A stretch of DNA of 21,930 bases from Purshia tridentata. Taxonomy: Eukaryota > Streptophyta > Magnoliopsida > Rosales > Rosaceae. The first letter of the stretch is position 1. The number at the start of each line of letters is the position of its first letter. The DNA lies in contig QANT01005130.1 in NCBI GenBank assembly GCA_003254885.1, positions 1 to 21,930 on the forward strand, in the 5' to 3' direction. This document shows, piece after piece, positions 9,504-17,769 of this stretch. The notes under the pieces were generated by a model. That model did not search any database. It had not been told where the DNA came from and saw only the letters and a list, made by a program, of their open reading frames with translations. Made by a program: the position numbers and the translations under genes.

Positions 9504-9762
9504 CAAAACCCAAATTGCTGGGCCCACTTGCCATAAAGTCAGCTGGTGGAGAGAGAAACCAAAAGCAGGAGAGAGAAATGCGCAAAGCAGCATTAGTGCG
9601 CCTGCAGTGGGTCCCGCGCGTGGAGGACATGTCGGCTGGCACGCGCCTGGGCTCGCGTGTGAGGCACGGACGGCATGGATGAGCTGACCGTTGGGCTGAT
9701 GAACGGCTCTAATGCGTTGGAAATCTGGGCTCCAATATTTTGAAATCTGCGGCTTGGATTAA

Positions 9763-9787
9763 TGGGCCGTTGGAAACCAACGGCCCA
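9763..9787. repeat. 11-bp perfect hairpin with TGGGCC/GGCCCA arms
   Basis: TGGGCCGTTGG (9763-9773), loop AAA, CCAACGGCCCA (9777-9787). It lies about 150-180 bp upstream of the ORF1 TATA box. TGGGCC and GGCCCA are the site II elements bound by plant TCP factors, so a promoter role is possible. It is equally readable as a structural part of the element 5' region. Confidence 0.8.
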
Positions 9788-9939
9788 GATCTGCCCAGCT
9801 TGTTTTTTTTTTTTTTTAAAACTTAAAATCCAATTTTAAAATTTGGAAAAATCGAAAAAAATATTAAAAAATCGAAAAAAATTCCAGAAATTTTTTTAAA
9901 AATCACACAAATTTTCTAACGGCCATATTCTCCAAACTT

Positions 9940-9949
9940 CTATATATAT
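9940..9949 (+). promoter_or_regulatory. TATA box of transposon ORF1
   Basis: CTATATATAT at 9940-9949, about 75 bp upstream of the ORF1 start codon at 10025, with a poly-T/A-rich stretch before it. Spacing fits transcription starting near 9975. Confidence 0.55.
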
Positions 9950-10024
9950 CACCCACTATCACAATGTTTTCTCACAAACACAAAGCTTTGACACCAAATT
10001 CACACAAAAAATTTAGGTTTTATC

Positions 10025-10837
10025 ATGGTGAGACCTAGGGGAACTTCTTGGTCACACAATGAAGATCAAGCCCTAGTGAAGGCTTGGCAAGAAAGGTGTC
10101 CAGACGCATGTTTTGGTGCTAATCAAAGACAAGAGGTGCTTTGGGAGGAGATTTTCCAACTTTTCATCCGCAACATGGGAGGCTCCACTGTTCGTACCGT
10201 TGGCGGTGCAAAATCAAGATGGACGCTCATAGGTTGGGCTTGTACGAAGTTCTACGCTTCATTTATGGAGGCCGAACGAATGTGCCAAAGTGGTAGCAAT
10301 GACAGTAACGTGGTTAGTTATAGTATTTTTGCCTCATTTTATTTAATTGTATGTTCATTTGGTTGTTTTTTATTCAATTTGCTTATTTATTTAATATCAT
10401 ATTTGTAGTTTGCAAATGCACTTACGTCTTTTAAGGACAAGACCGGGAAGAACTTTGATTTTCTACATGTTTGGGATGATTTAAGAGAAAGTGCTAAGTA
10501 TGCAGCGGCAAATACGGTGCCACGACTAAATACACCCGAACTGACCACTGATGATCAAGCTACTCCTGAGAGTGACAATGCTAGTCCTAGCATTCCACTT
10601 AGCACAAACCATGACCCACTCCCATTTCAGCCAGTGGGCCCTCGTAGGCCGAGGCCACCAGGACGAAATCGTTCCAAACGGGCGAAGGAAGATGAATCTC
10701 ACCAAGATGTGACAAGTGAGAGGCTTGAGGAGTACAATAGGAATACACAAATTCTGATTCAAAGCAGGCTTCACAGAAAGCGTGCTAGAGAAGTAAGAGA
10801 GAGGGACAGACTCAAGAGGCTACAAGACCAAGAATAG
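10025..10837 (+). CDS. PIF/Harbinger ORF1: Myb/SANT-like (NAM-associated) DNA-binding protein, spliced
   Basis: The accessory transposition protein of plant PIF/Harbinger elements. Exon 1, 10025-10312, encodes 96 residues with a Myb/SANT trihelix: GTSWSHNEDQALVKAWQE, then LWEEIFQLF and GAKSRWTLI, with spaced tryptophans at residues 9, 21, 40, 66 and 71. The intron is 10313-10408 (GT..AG, 96 bp, phase 0, contains an in-frame stop). Exon 2 from 10409 continues FANALTSFKDKTGKNFDFLH, then a Pro-rich linker and a basic region (GRNRSKRAK, LHRKRAREVRERDRLKRLQ) consistent with nuclear location and DNA contact. The frame ends at TAG 10835-10837, giving about 238 residues. The same frame then stays open for another 60 codons, suggesting the TAG is a point mutation. 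Its partner ORF2 lies 600 bp downstream on the same strand. Confidence 0.85.
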
Positions 10838-11020
10838 CAATTTATTATGAGCCAAAACCTCTCTACCATGAATCCGATGCAACAGAGGTATTGGGAACGT
10901 AAACAAGCTGCCATTGAGGCTAGGTATGAGATGCAAGATAGCCAAAGCTCTCACCAGGACTACTGCCCTGATCTTTCCAATTTCAATCAATCACACCACG
11001 GGTACCCTCCTAATAATTAA
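10838..11020 (+). other. In-frame continuation of ORF1 after the TAG
   Basis: Directly after the TAG the ORF1 frame remains open for 60 codons to TAA at 11018-11020. It encodes FIMSQNLSTMNPMQQRYWER, then a Glu/Arg-rich helix and a Gln/Ser/His-rich tail. The MNPMQQRYWE type of segment resembles the normal C-terminus of plant PIF ORF1 proteins, so this is probably the lost tail of the protein. Confidence 0.65.
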
Positions 11021-11132
11021 GATAGTTATTTTGAATTCTGTTTTCTCATAGATGTTATGTATCAGCTTTGAAAAATGTTTGTATTTTTATATTTTTAGTT
11101 AACGATAACTATGTTTGAATTTCAAGTATTTG

Positions 11133-11138
11133 AATAAA
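11133..11138 (+). terminator. Poly(A) signal candidate for ORF1
   Basis: AATAAA lies 113 bp after the TAA that closes the extended ORF1 frame. Plant poly(A) signals are loose, so this is a position-based suggestion. Confidence 0.35.
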
Positions 11139-11361
11139 AAATTAATCCATTGGATTCCCACCTTTATTCGTACCATTATTGGATTCCTACCATTATTATG
11201 ATATGACCAATGCATGAATCTTTATTGGTACAACAGTTAATAAGACAAATGCATGTGAAACCATTAATGCATGTCAGACTAGCTATTCTACAAGACTACA
11301 CCATTACAAAGCAAATGAATATGGACCATTCAATTCTTATCTAGCATTCATATGAATTCTT

Positions 11362-11368
11362 TATAAAA
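11362..11368 (+). promoter_or_regulatory. TATA box of transposon ORF2
   Basis: TATAAAA at 11362-11368, 77 bp upstream of the ORF2 start at 11439, the same spacing as for ORF1. This suggests ORF2 is transcribed separately. Confidence 0.5.
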
Positions 11369-11438
11369 ACCCTCTTAATATCCTACTCTTTACACACACT
11401 TCATTTTCAGGATCATATCTGAATCCATCTACACAAGC

Positions 11439-11614
11439 ATGTGGCCTCAATACGTGTTTTCATCATCCTCTTCTTCAGAATCTGAATACGATAGGGAAGA
11501 TGAAGGGAAGGAGCTTGTGGGGCATGTGCTCATGGACATGGCTCATGAAGACACCCACCCACGTCCAAGGCACGGTGGTACTTCTTCAAATTGCCGTTAC
11601 ACACACCGAAATAG
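11439..11614 (+). pseudogene. Transposase N-terminal segment, out of frame with the rest
   Basis: ATG at 11439 opens a frame with a Ser/acid-rich start (FSSSSSSESEYDREDEGKEL), typical of plant PIF transposase N-termini, then CRYTHRNR. The family continuation AGHERLMKNYF is found in the other frame from 11618. One missing base near 11613-11617 explains both. As it stands this frame ends at TGA 11634-11636. Confidence 0.75.
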
Positions 11615-11635
11615 GAAGCCGGCCATGAACGTTTG

Positions 11636-12772
11636 ATGAAGAATTACTTCATCCCTGCCCCTTTGGAGGACACTGTGACCTTCCGCAGACGATACCGCAT
11701 GCACCTACCTCTATTCAATAGAATCCTCGAAGATGTTTGTAGAAAAGATGAATATTTCCTACCACGACCTGACCCACTCGGTAGAATGGGTTGCACACCA
11801 CAGCAAAAGATAACGGCAGCCTTGAGGGTAATGGCATATGGCATTCCTTTTGATATGGTCTCAGAGGTGCTGACAATAAGCCAAACCACCGTACGAACAT
11901 CATTCCAAAAGTTCTGCAAGGCCATCTGCGATATCTACGCCGATGAGTATCTCCGCCGGCCTACTGTCACCGATATGAGAAAGCTTTTGCGAAAAGGAAA
12001 TCGACGTGGATTCCCTGGTATGATTGGTAGCTTGGATTGCATGCATTGGGTTTGGCAAGCTTGCCCAATGGCCGAGCAAGCTTATTACCGTGGGCATTAC
12101 CATGTCTCAACTGTTATTCTCGAAGCCGTAACCTCATATGACACATGGATATGGCATGCCAACTTTGGATTTCCTGGATCCAATAATGACATCACGGTGC
12201 TCGACTCTTCGCATTTATTTGATCCTGAGATTCTTGGCCAAAACCATCGTGTCAAATTCACAGTGAATGGTATAGAATACAGACTCCCATACTATCTTGC
12301 AGATGGGATCTATCCTCAATGGGCAACTTTGATTACTAATTTGCGAAGTCCAATATCTGGACCGCATAGGTTGTTTTCAAGGCGACAAGAGGGCTACCGA
12401 AAGGATGTGGAGAGGGCGTTTGGAATTCTAAAAGCTAGGTGGCAGATTATAAAACGACCAGCCCGTGTGTGGGACAAACACGAGCTCGGGTATATCATGA
12501 AAGCGTGCATCATATTGCACAATATGATTGTGGAGGATGAGCGTCTTGAAGATGATTGTAACGATGAGCCAATAGACGTAGTGGCCAGCACTAGGAGGGC
12601 AGAACAAGAATATGATTCTGTAGAACCATGTGAAATCAGAGGTGAGGCACTCCCATTACTAGAGCTGCTTGCTCGGAGGCGATTGGTCCGATCAAGAAAT
12701 GAAAATGCATCCCTGAAAGCCAACCTCATTGAGCACATCTGGATTCGAGAAAGAAATCCACCAAATGTTTGA
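11636..12772 (+). CDS. PIF/Harbinger DD35E transposase (ORF2), main body
   Basis: The catalytic protein that would cut and rejoin the transposon ends. The body from the ATG at 11636 is about 378 residues and uninterrupted; the open frame extends to 11615 upstream. Visible in order are a helix-turn-helix-like segment (QKITAALRVMAYGIPFD, then ISQTTVRTSFQKF) and the catalytic domain. Counting from 11633, the triad is D135 in IGSLDCMHW, D224 in YYLADGIYP and E260 in RKDVERAFG, with 35 residues between the last two, as expected for DD35E. SNNDITVL and ACIILHNMIVEDE are further family motifs. All three acidic residues are present. The natural N-terminus (11439-11614) is split off by a one-base deletion. 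Plant host genes such as ALP1 and HARBI1 derive from this family, but the flanking TIRs and TAA show this copy is still a transposon. Confidence 0.92.
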   Translation: MKNYFIPAPLEDTVTFRRRYRMHLPLFNRILEDVCRKDEYFLPRPDPLGRMGCTPQQKITAALRVMAYGIPFDMVSEVLTISQTTVRTSFQKFCKAICDIYADEYLRRPTVTDMRKLLRKGNRRGFPGMIGSLDCMHWVWQACPMAEQAYYRGHYHVSTVILEAVTSYDTWIWHANFGFPGSNNDITVLDSSHLFDPEILGQNHRVKFTVNGIEYRLPYYLADGIYPQWATLITNLRSPISGPHRLFSRRQEGYRKDVERAFGILKARWQIIKRPARVWDKHELGYIMKACIILHNMIVEDERLEDDCNDEPIDVVASTRRAEQEYDSVEPCEIRGEALPLLELLARRRLVRSRNENASLKANLIEHIWIRERNPPNV

Positions 12773-12865
12773 ATGCCTTAAAGACTTCAGTTGTTTTAGT
12801 TGTGTGGTTTTCGTTATGTGTTTTTTGTGTGTTTTTTATGTGTTTTTCGTATGTACTTTTCATGA

Positions 12866-12876
12866 AATAAAATAAA
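12866..12876 (+). terminator. Poly(A) signal candidate for ORF2
   Basis: Two overlapping AATAAA words about 95 bp after the ORF2 stop, following T/G-rich sequence. The position suits the transposase mRNA end. Confidence 0.4.
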
Positions 12877-13190
12877 TTATGTTGTAGTCCTCGTTTTTTA
12901 GTGATAATATATATATTTTTAATTTGGGTAAACAAATAAAATATTCAAATATAGTCAATATTGACCTTAAATTAAAGATCTTTTTTAAATATAACTAATG
13001 GTATAATTTTCATAAATATTTCAATTATAGATTATAAATTATAAATCATTTAATCCATAATAGGCATAATTTAATTAGATACAAAATCCTGATACCCAAA
13101 TATAAGTATCAGCACCATAGTGAAACTGATACCGAAAAGACACTATTCACACACCCAAAATGGCATTTGGCTATCAAAATATGGCTTTGC

Positions 13191-13204
13191 CATAGTAGAA
13201 GGCC
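13191..13204 (-). repeat. PIF/Harbinger right terminal inverted repeat
   Basis: CATAGTAGAAGGCC is the inverted counterpart of the left TIR with two mismatches in 14. It is preceded by a small palindrome, ATGGC TTT GCCAT (13181-13193). Confidence 0.75.
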
Positions 13205-13207
13205 TAA

Positions 13208-13717
13208 GAGGAGGAGATAAGATTCAAAAAAAAGGAAAAAAAAGGGAATTTACCCGTAAATATTTTATTAAATAAAATATAAATTACTAAAAAATGAAAC
13301 ACAGCCGTACGTATAGGCCGTATCCAAAAAAAATTCCTATTTTCCGTCTTCTATAGTTCTATGTCGGCAAGTCCAGGTGCCATATCTCCATTTCTTTTAA
13401 TTCCCTTCTCTTCTTTCAGTTTATTTAATTTAATTTAATTAATTTTCTGTTCACTTCCTTTACACACATACACTGAGAAACTCTTGCCACGTCACATACA
13501 CTTATCAGAGTAGGAGATTGTTATTAGATCACTTATTTCGGTGCAAAAGTGGAAAAATGAGGGTGCACTGTGCAGAGAGTGGAGAGGGAAAGGAAAAGGA
13601 TAAGAATCATAAAAGTTTAATTTAATTCTTGAAGCAAACCAGAAGCAAACCATCTAAACAAAAGATAGCATCAGCCAAAATAAAAAGAACCAGATCAAGA
13701 GAATAGAAACTTACCCG
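13208..13717. other. Unassigned flank, possibly promoter and leader of the duplicated exon-like unit
   Basis: No frame is recognisable. It contains A-rich runs, TTTAATTTAATTTAATTAATTT near 13425-13446, a CACGTCAC word near 13489, and GAAGCAAACC twice near 13632-13651, which echoes the start of the following tandem unit. It could be the 5' region of a plant gene whose first exon is the duplicated block, but that gene is not identifiable. Confidence 0.35.
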
Positions 13718-13945
13718 ATGGTTGAAGCAAACCAAAAGATGAGTGATGACACCGCCGGTACCTCCACAGCACTGAAGACTCTTTAAGTCTTCAGGTATAT
13801 ATATATATAGCTAGGTATGTTTATATAATATTATGGTTGAAGCAAACCAAAAGATGAGTGATGACACCACCGGTCCCTCCAGAGCACTGAAGACTCTTCA
13901 AGTCTTCAGGTATATATATATAGCTAGGTATGTTTATATAATATT
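13718..13945 (+). repeat. 115-bp tandem duplication of an exon-like unit
   Basis: Copy 1 is 13718-13832 and copy 2 is 13833-13945; they differ by a handful of substitutions and one TA unit. Each copy opens with ATG and reads MVEANQKMSDDT, then a Ser/Thr/Pro-containing stretch, ALKTL and VFR, followed by CAG|GTATATATA, a plausible splice donor. Copy 2 is open (CAA before the last residues), while copy 1 has TAA at that codon. I do not recognise the peptide. It may be the first exon of a host gene, or a fragment carried by the neighbouring MULE. Confidence 0.8.
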
Positions 13946-13959
13946 GGGTTTCCAAGATA

Positions 13960-13985
13960 CAGAAGAAGTCAAGAAGAAGAAGAAG
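13960..13985. repeat. AAG/AGA trinucleotide repeat
   Basis: A short run of GAA units between the duplicated unit and the MULE fragment. It may mark the junction. Confidence 0.7.
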
Positions 13986-14028
13986 TGGGGGTGTGCTTTC
14001 CCCAATTCAATCGATCTGTGGTATATCC

Positions 14029-15404
14029 ATGTTGGAGAGGATTAGGACATACATTATGGTTCGAATGTTAAGGATGAGAGAAGATGCAGAGAAATGGAAT
14101 GGTGTTGGGCCTAGAATTCAGAAAATAATTGAGAAAAACAAGGTTGAGAGTTCCTCATGTTGGCCTTTTCTAGCTGGTGATGGTCAATATCAAATCATGA
14201 CCATCTCTCAAGTTGGGTTTGAAGTAGATTTGAATAAACACACATGCACTTGTAGAAAATGGGACCTGACTGGCATCCTCTGTAGCCATGCAATTTGTGC
14301 TATTTGGAAGAAGAAAAAAGATCCTATTGATTATGTTGATGACTATTATAAGAAGGAGTGGTTCATGAAGGCTTACACTCCCTATATCCATCCAATGGCC
14401 AGCCAAGAATTTTGGCCTGAGTCAGGACATGATCCAATTTTGCCCCCTCATTATCACAAGCAAGCAGGCAGACCCAAAAAGGCTAGAATTAGAGAAGCTA
14501 ATGAGCCACCCCCTCCACCAGCTACAAGCCAAGGTAGGCTACCAAGGACATACATCAAAATCAAGTGCAGAAAATGTGGCAAAGAAGGACACAATGTCCG
14601 TTCTTGTGGTAGGGACAAGAGACGAGCCTCTACTTCTGCATCATGGGTAATGGAATAATTCTAATTTATTTAACTTTCCTGTTTTTAATAAAATTGCATA
14701 TCAAAAACCAAAATATATAATAAGAATAAATAATAAATATAATTCTTTCCATATATACTTATATAGTTTTGCAAACGGCGTGAAGTAACTCCAAGTCCTG
14801 TGAGTTATGCTTATAACCATTGCCTTCTTCCTCAAAATAAGAAAGCAATATAAAAACTTTGCTCAAATTATTATTTAACTAGTATATTTAAAACTTTTGT
14901 GTTCTTGTTGTCTGCAGCCTCTACACTCATTTAGGAATTTTTTTTTGCAGGTTAGAGCAGCTCAAGACTCACACCCAAGTGCATCATCATTTAATGGTTC
15001 GCAGGTAATGGCTTGAAATGGAATTAAATGGTATGTGATAATGGCATGAGTGTTCATTTTGTTATTTATGTTAGAATGGGCAGCAGATGAGGCAACCAAA
15101 TGTTAGAATAGGAAGCCAACCAACAATGAATTCAAATGTGCAAGTCTCGAGACAATCAGTACGCTTTTAAGAATCTGATGTTGTAGTCATGTTTGTTAAT
15201 TCATACTATAGCTAGTTAACATAATTCAAATTGCACTTGTAGGTTCAAATGTTCTCAAGCCAACCTCTAATTCATGATTGTATAGCTCCTGCATCACAAC
15301 CTAATACTCTAAAGGCACTGAGTAAAAGGCACAAATCCCCTGCAAAGAGACAACTCTCAAAAAAAACTAAGACTGCTGTGCAAAATAGGCCATCTGGTTT
15401 TTGA
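14029..15404 (+). pseudogene. MULE (Mutator-like) transposase, C-terminal fragment in four exons
   Basis: The C-terminal third of a plant MuDR-type transposase. Exon 1 (about 14029-14646) begins LERIRTYIMVRMLRMRED and carries a SWIM zinc finger (HTCTCRKWDLTGILCSHAIC, C-x-C...C-x-H) and a CCHC zinc knuckle (CRKCGKEGHNVRSC), then a basic end. Exons 2 to 4 are inferred from GT/AG sites, all phase 0: 14951-15004, 15075-15158 and 15243-15404, the last ending in a Lys/Arg-rich segment (KRHKSPAKRQLSKKTK) and TGA 15402-15404. The N-terminal FAR1-like and MULE catalytic (DDE) regions, normally several hundred residues, are absent, so this cannot act as a transposase. The left break lies near 14029, just after the AAG repeat and duplicated unit. 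If splicing is ignored, the first frame stops at 14656-14658. A domesticated zinc-finger gene is possible but unsupported. Confidence 0.8.
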
Positions 15405-15958
15405 GTTTATAATAGTTATAGAAATTATTGGTTTTTTAGTTTAATAGTGTTGAATACATAACAAGTTTTTGAGTTTAAGAGATATTTCACTTAATCATGG
15501 CAATTGTTTTTGAAACTCTGATGTATTTTGGAAACTCTGATGTTGTAATCTTTTTGAGAATCAGAATGTTATAGTTGAATTTAGTTTTGATATTTGGGAA
15601 TGAAATATGGTGCAAGTTTAACTTACATATATGTGTTTTTTATAGGTACAAAATAATGTTAATTTTGTAGTCTATTAGTTTATGCTTGTTTTTATGTTTA
15701 TGGATGCAAAATAATGTCATTTTGGGAGGACATAATAGCCAAATTTCAAGTTACATATTCGTGGGATTTTTTTTTTTTTTTCCCTTTTTGTTTTCAAGAT
15801 TCCATAGCCAAATTTATTCAATGCAATTGAAGCCAAAAAACATGAAATTGAAATTATGAAGGCAAAAACGATTGGGTTTGGAGGGAAAGTGTATCAAAAA
15901 TGGCTTGGCTAGTTTAATTGGCGCCACTGCTGGTCATTTAGCCAAAAAGAAAAAAGAA
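15405..15958. other. AT-rich 3' flank of the MULE fragment, no gene seen
   Basis: Contains a long T run at about 15768-15782 and T/A-rich sequence. No MULE terminal inverted repeat could be identified, so the right edge of the MULE remnant is unknown. Confidence 0.45.
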
Positions 15959-15991
15959 ACCCTGAAAAAGGGTCATGTGCATCGCACATGA
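15959..15991. repeat. Two adjacent small hairpins
   Basis: TCATGTGC (15973-15980), loop ATC, GCACATGA (15984-15991) is a perfect 8-bp hairpin. Just before it ACCCT..AGGGT forms another. Read on the minus strand, the hairpin is preceded by TCCATCTAAATATATTAAAAGG (16003-16024), loosely like a plant Helitron 5' start, but I could not confirm this. Confidence 0.6.
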
Positions 15992-16029
15992 TTTTTTTGG
16001 ACGAAACCTTTTAATATATTTAGATGGAA

Positions 16030-16140
16030 TTAGATGTAAGTGGTAACTTGCAAAAAAAAATTAATTTAGGTGGCAACTTGCTCCAATTTTTAATTTAGGT
16101 GGTGACTTGCAAATTAAGTCATAATTTAGGTGGGTAACTT
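16030..16140. repeat. Degenerate short repeat, about four copies of ATTTAGGTGGCAACTTGC
   Basis: Related words begin near 16033, 16064, 16091 and 16121 (variants with GGTAACTTGC, GGCAACTTGC, GGTGACTTGC and GGGTAACTTAC), spaced 27-31 bp apart. No coding frame or element boundary is visible. Confidence 0.65.
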
Positions 16141-16149
16141 ACTAAAAAG

Positions 16150-17745
16150 CCTAATCATATTTAAGAAATTATTATTTAAATCCTTTCTCAAAGAACCATT
16201 AATCTCAATATATTGGTAAGTAAAGCTCAATCCTTGAATTCATTCAAGAAAGCAATTAATTTCCCAAATCAAATTTCCATTATCAAAATCACAACCAACT
16301 CAAAAGAGTATGATTCAAACTTGAAATTAACAAAGTCCACTCACTGTAAAGAGGTCTAGCCTCAATCCTCAGCTGGATCGCCTTTAGTCTCGGGAGTAAC
16401 TTCTATAAGAAAATAATAACATATAGTTAGTTTCAATTTAAGTATGTATAAAGATTTATTTAAGTGCAACTTAACGTTCCAACAAACTCTCGCTCCTTTA
16501 ACGATTAGGAGCATCTCTTCTCCCGTTCAAAGGCACTTTAAAATCATTTTGTCACCCTCTTGACTTAGCACTAACCTCGCCCACAGTTTTAACCGTCAAA
16601 AATAACCCACTTACGTCCTACGCACGAACTAACTCAATCGTCAAAGATCATTTCAGCACCCCAAAAGTGTCCAATTAACAAATAAATTGGGGTTTTGTCA
16701 ACTCTAACCACTTCCAATTAATCAAAGGTTAAAAACACACTTAATTGGTGTCTAAATTTCATATTATAACCGAGAACTAGTGGCTGGAATGTTTTACACC
16801 ATTACTAACACCATTCAAAGTGACAATTATACCTTAGAAATCACCAATTCTCCAAATTTCTTCAAACCAACCATTCTAAACATCAAGTACCTATTTTTAG
16901 GGGTGAGAATTGCTCACAAATGAAATTAAACCATCAAGAATTCCTTTTATTGAAGAAAACCCGAATTGGGCAAAACCCCTAAATTCAAATTTACTTTTTC
17001 TCAAAATAATCAACTAATCAAGTCCCAAATCACCCCAATTCCAAGCTTTACCTCTCAATTACACAAAATAACCATTAATTTCACTCAATTCAAAGCCAAA
17101 TCCGAAATGGGTCTCAAAACCCCTAATTTCCTTCATCCACAAATACTTAAAATTAAACAACTAAATTATAGGGGAAATAAAGCCTAAAGTGAAGGGAAGA
17201 AAACCCACCTAAAATAGGGTGAAGTGATGCCAAAAAACTTGCCGAAAATAGAGGAGAAACTGGCAGTTGGGGAGGCTTCCCGAAAATAAATCATCACGTC
17301 GGCAAGGATATGGGCTGGGTTAGCTAGCACTAGCGAGAGGGAAGTTGTCGATTGCAGAAATGGCCGGGAAGTCGACCAAAGAAAGAGGCTGGGTCACGAG
17401 TGTTCTACGTGCAGGGAGAAGGCGAGGGAAGGGTGTCTCGCGTGGGGGTAGAGAGGAAAAAGAAGGAATTAAGGAAAAAAAAAATAGAAGAACTTTTTAG
17501 AATTCCAATTTAAAACTCACTTCTCCAAAATTACAAGTCTGCCCGTAGCTTTAAACATCCATAACTTTTAACCGTAACTCCAAATGGCACATGCAGCGTG
17601 TTTACGCACTTGTATGCTCATGACCTTCCTAATGCACCCAAAGTCAAATTTAAAGTCTTACTCGAATCAAAAGTCAACTTTTGGCCAAAGAATTTTAACT
17701 AAAAATCCAAAAATTAACTTAAAAAAAAAACACGAGTCTTTATAA
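16150..17745 (-). mobile_element. 3' LTR region of the Ty3/gypsy chromovirus
   Basis: The LTR follows the polypurine tract at 17746-17754, so its 5' edge (minus strand) is close to 17743; the expected TG start has decayed to TA. It extends left through GC-richer sequence (17220-17470) and through CCCGAGACTAAAGGCGATCC (minus strand, about 16375-16394), a phrase I associate with chromovirus LTRs. The left edge could not be fixed and may lie anywhere from about 16150 to 16350. No matching 5' LTR is in the window. Small open frames inside (for example 16966-17187) look spurious. Confidence 0.6.
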
Positions 17746-17754
17746 TCTCCCCCC
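17746..17754 (-). other. Polypurine tract
   Basis: The minus strand reads GGGGGGAGA immediately downstream of the chromodomain end and immediately upstream of the LTR, the place where plus-strand DNA synthesis is primed in LTR retrotransposons. Confidence 0.65.
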
Positions 17755-17769
17755 GTTAAGAGAATTTCG

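Larger units (their letters stand above)
9365..13204 (+). mobile_element. PIF/Harbinger DNA transposon, complete ends, two genes
   Basis: A 3840-bp element. The left end GGCCTTTCACTATG and the right end (read inward) GGCCTTCTACTATG match at 12 of 14 positions and are flanked by TAA on both sides. Inside, an exact 15-bp inverted repeat lies about 100-125 bp from each end. It carries ORF1 (Myb/SANT-like, 10025-10837, one intron) and ORF2 (DD35E transposase, 11439-12772), both on the + strand, each with a TATA box upstream and AATAAA downstream. Family knowledge: both proteins are needed, with ORF1 recruiting or importing the transposase to subterminal sites. ORF1 carries an in-frame TAG and ORF2 a one-base deletion, so autonomy is doubtful, though the rest is well preserved and the insertion looks fairly young. 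Confidence 0.9.

Noticed and set aside
9415-9687. Short frames on both strands near the transposon left end
   Set aside because: They lie in the subterminal non-coding region before the ORF1 promoter; no motif.
11644-12738. Antisense frames over the transposase
   Set aside because: Long antisense frames are expected opposite a GC-richer coding region; none resembles a protein.
11439-12772. Domesticated host nuclease (ALP1/HARBI1-like)
   Set aside because: The gene lies inside matching TIRs and a TAA duplication with ORF1 beside it, so it is a transposon copy; the frameshift also argues against host selection.
16966-17187. 73-codon frame in the gypsy LTR
   Set aside because: Composition is simple (Thr/Asn/Phe/Lys), it has no family match and it lies in LTR sequence.
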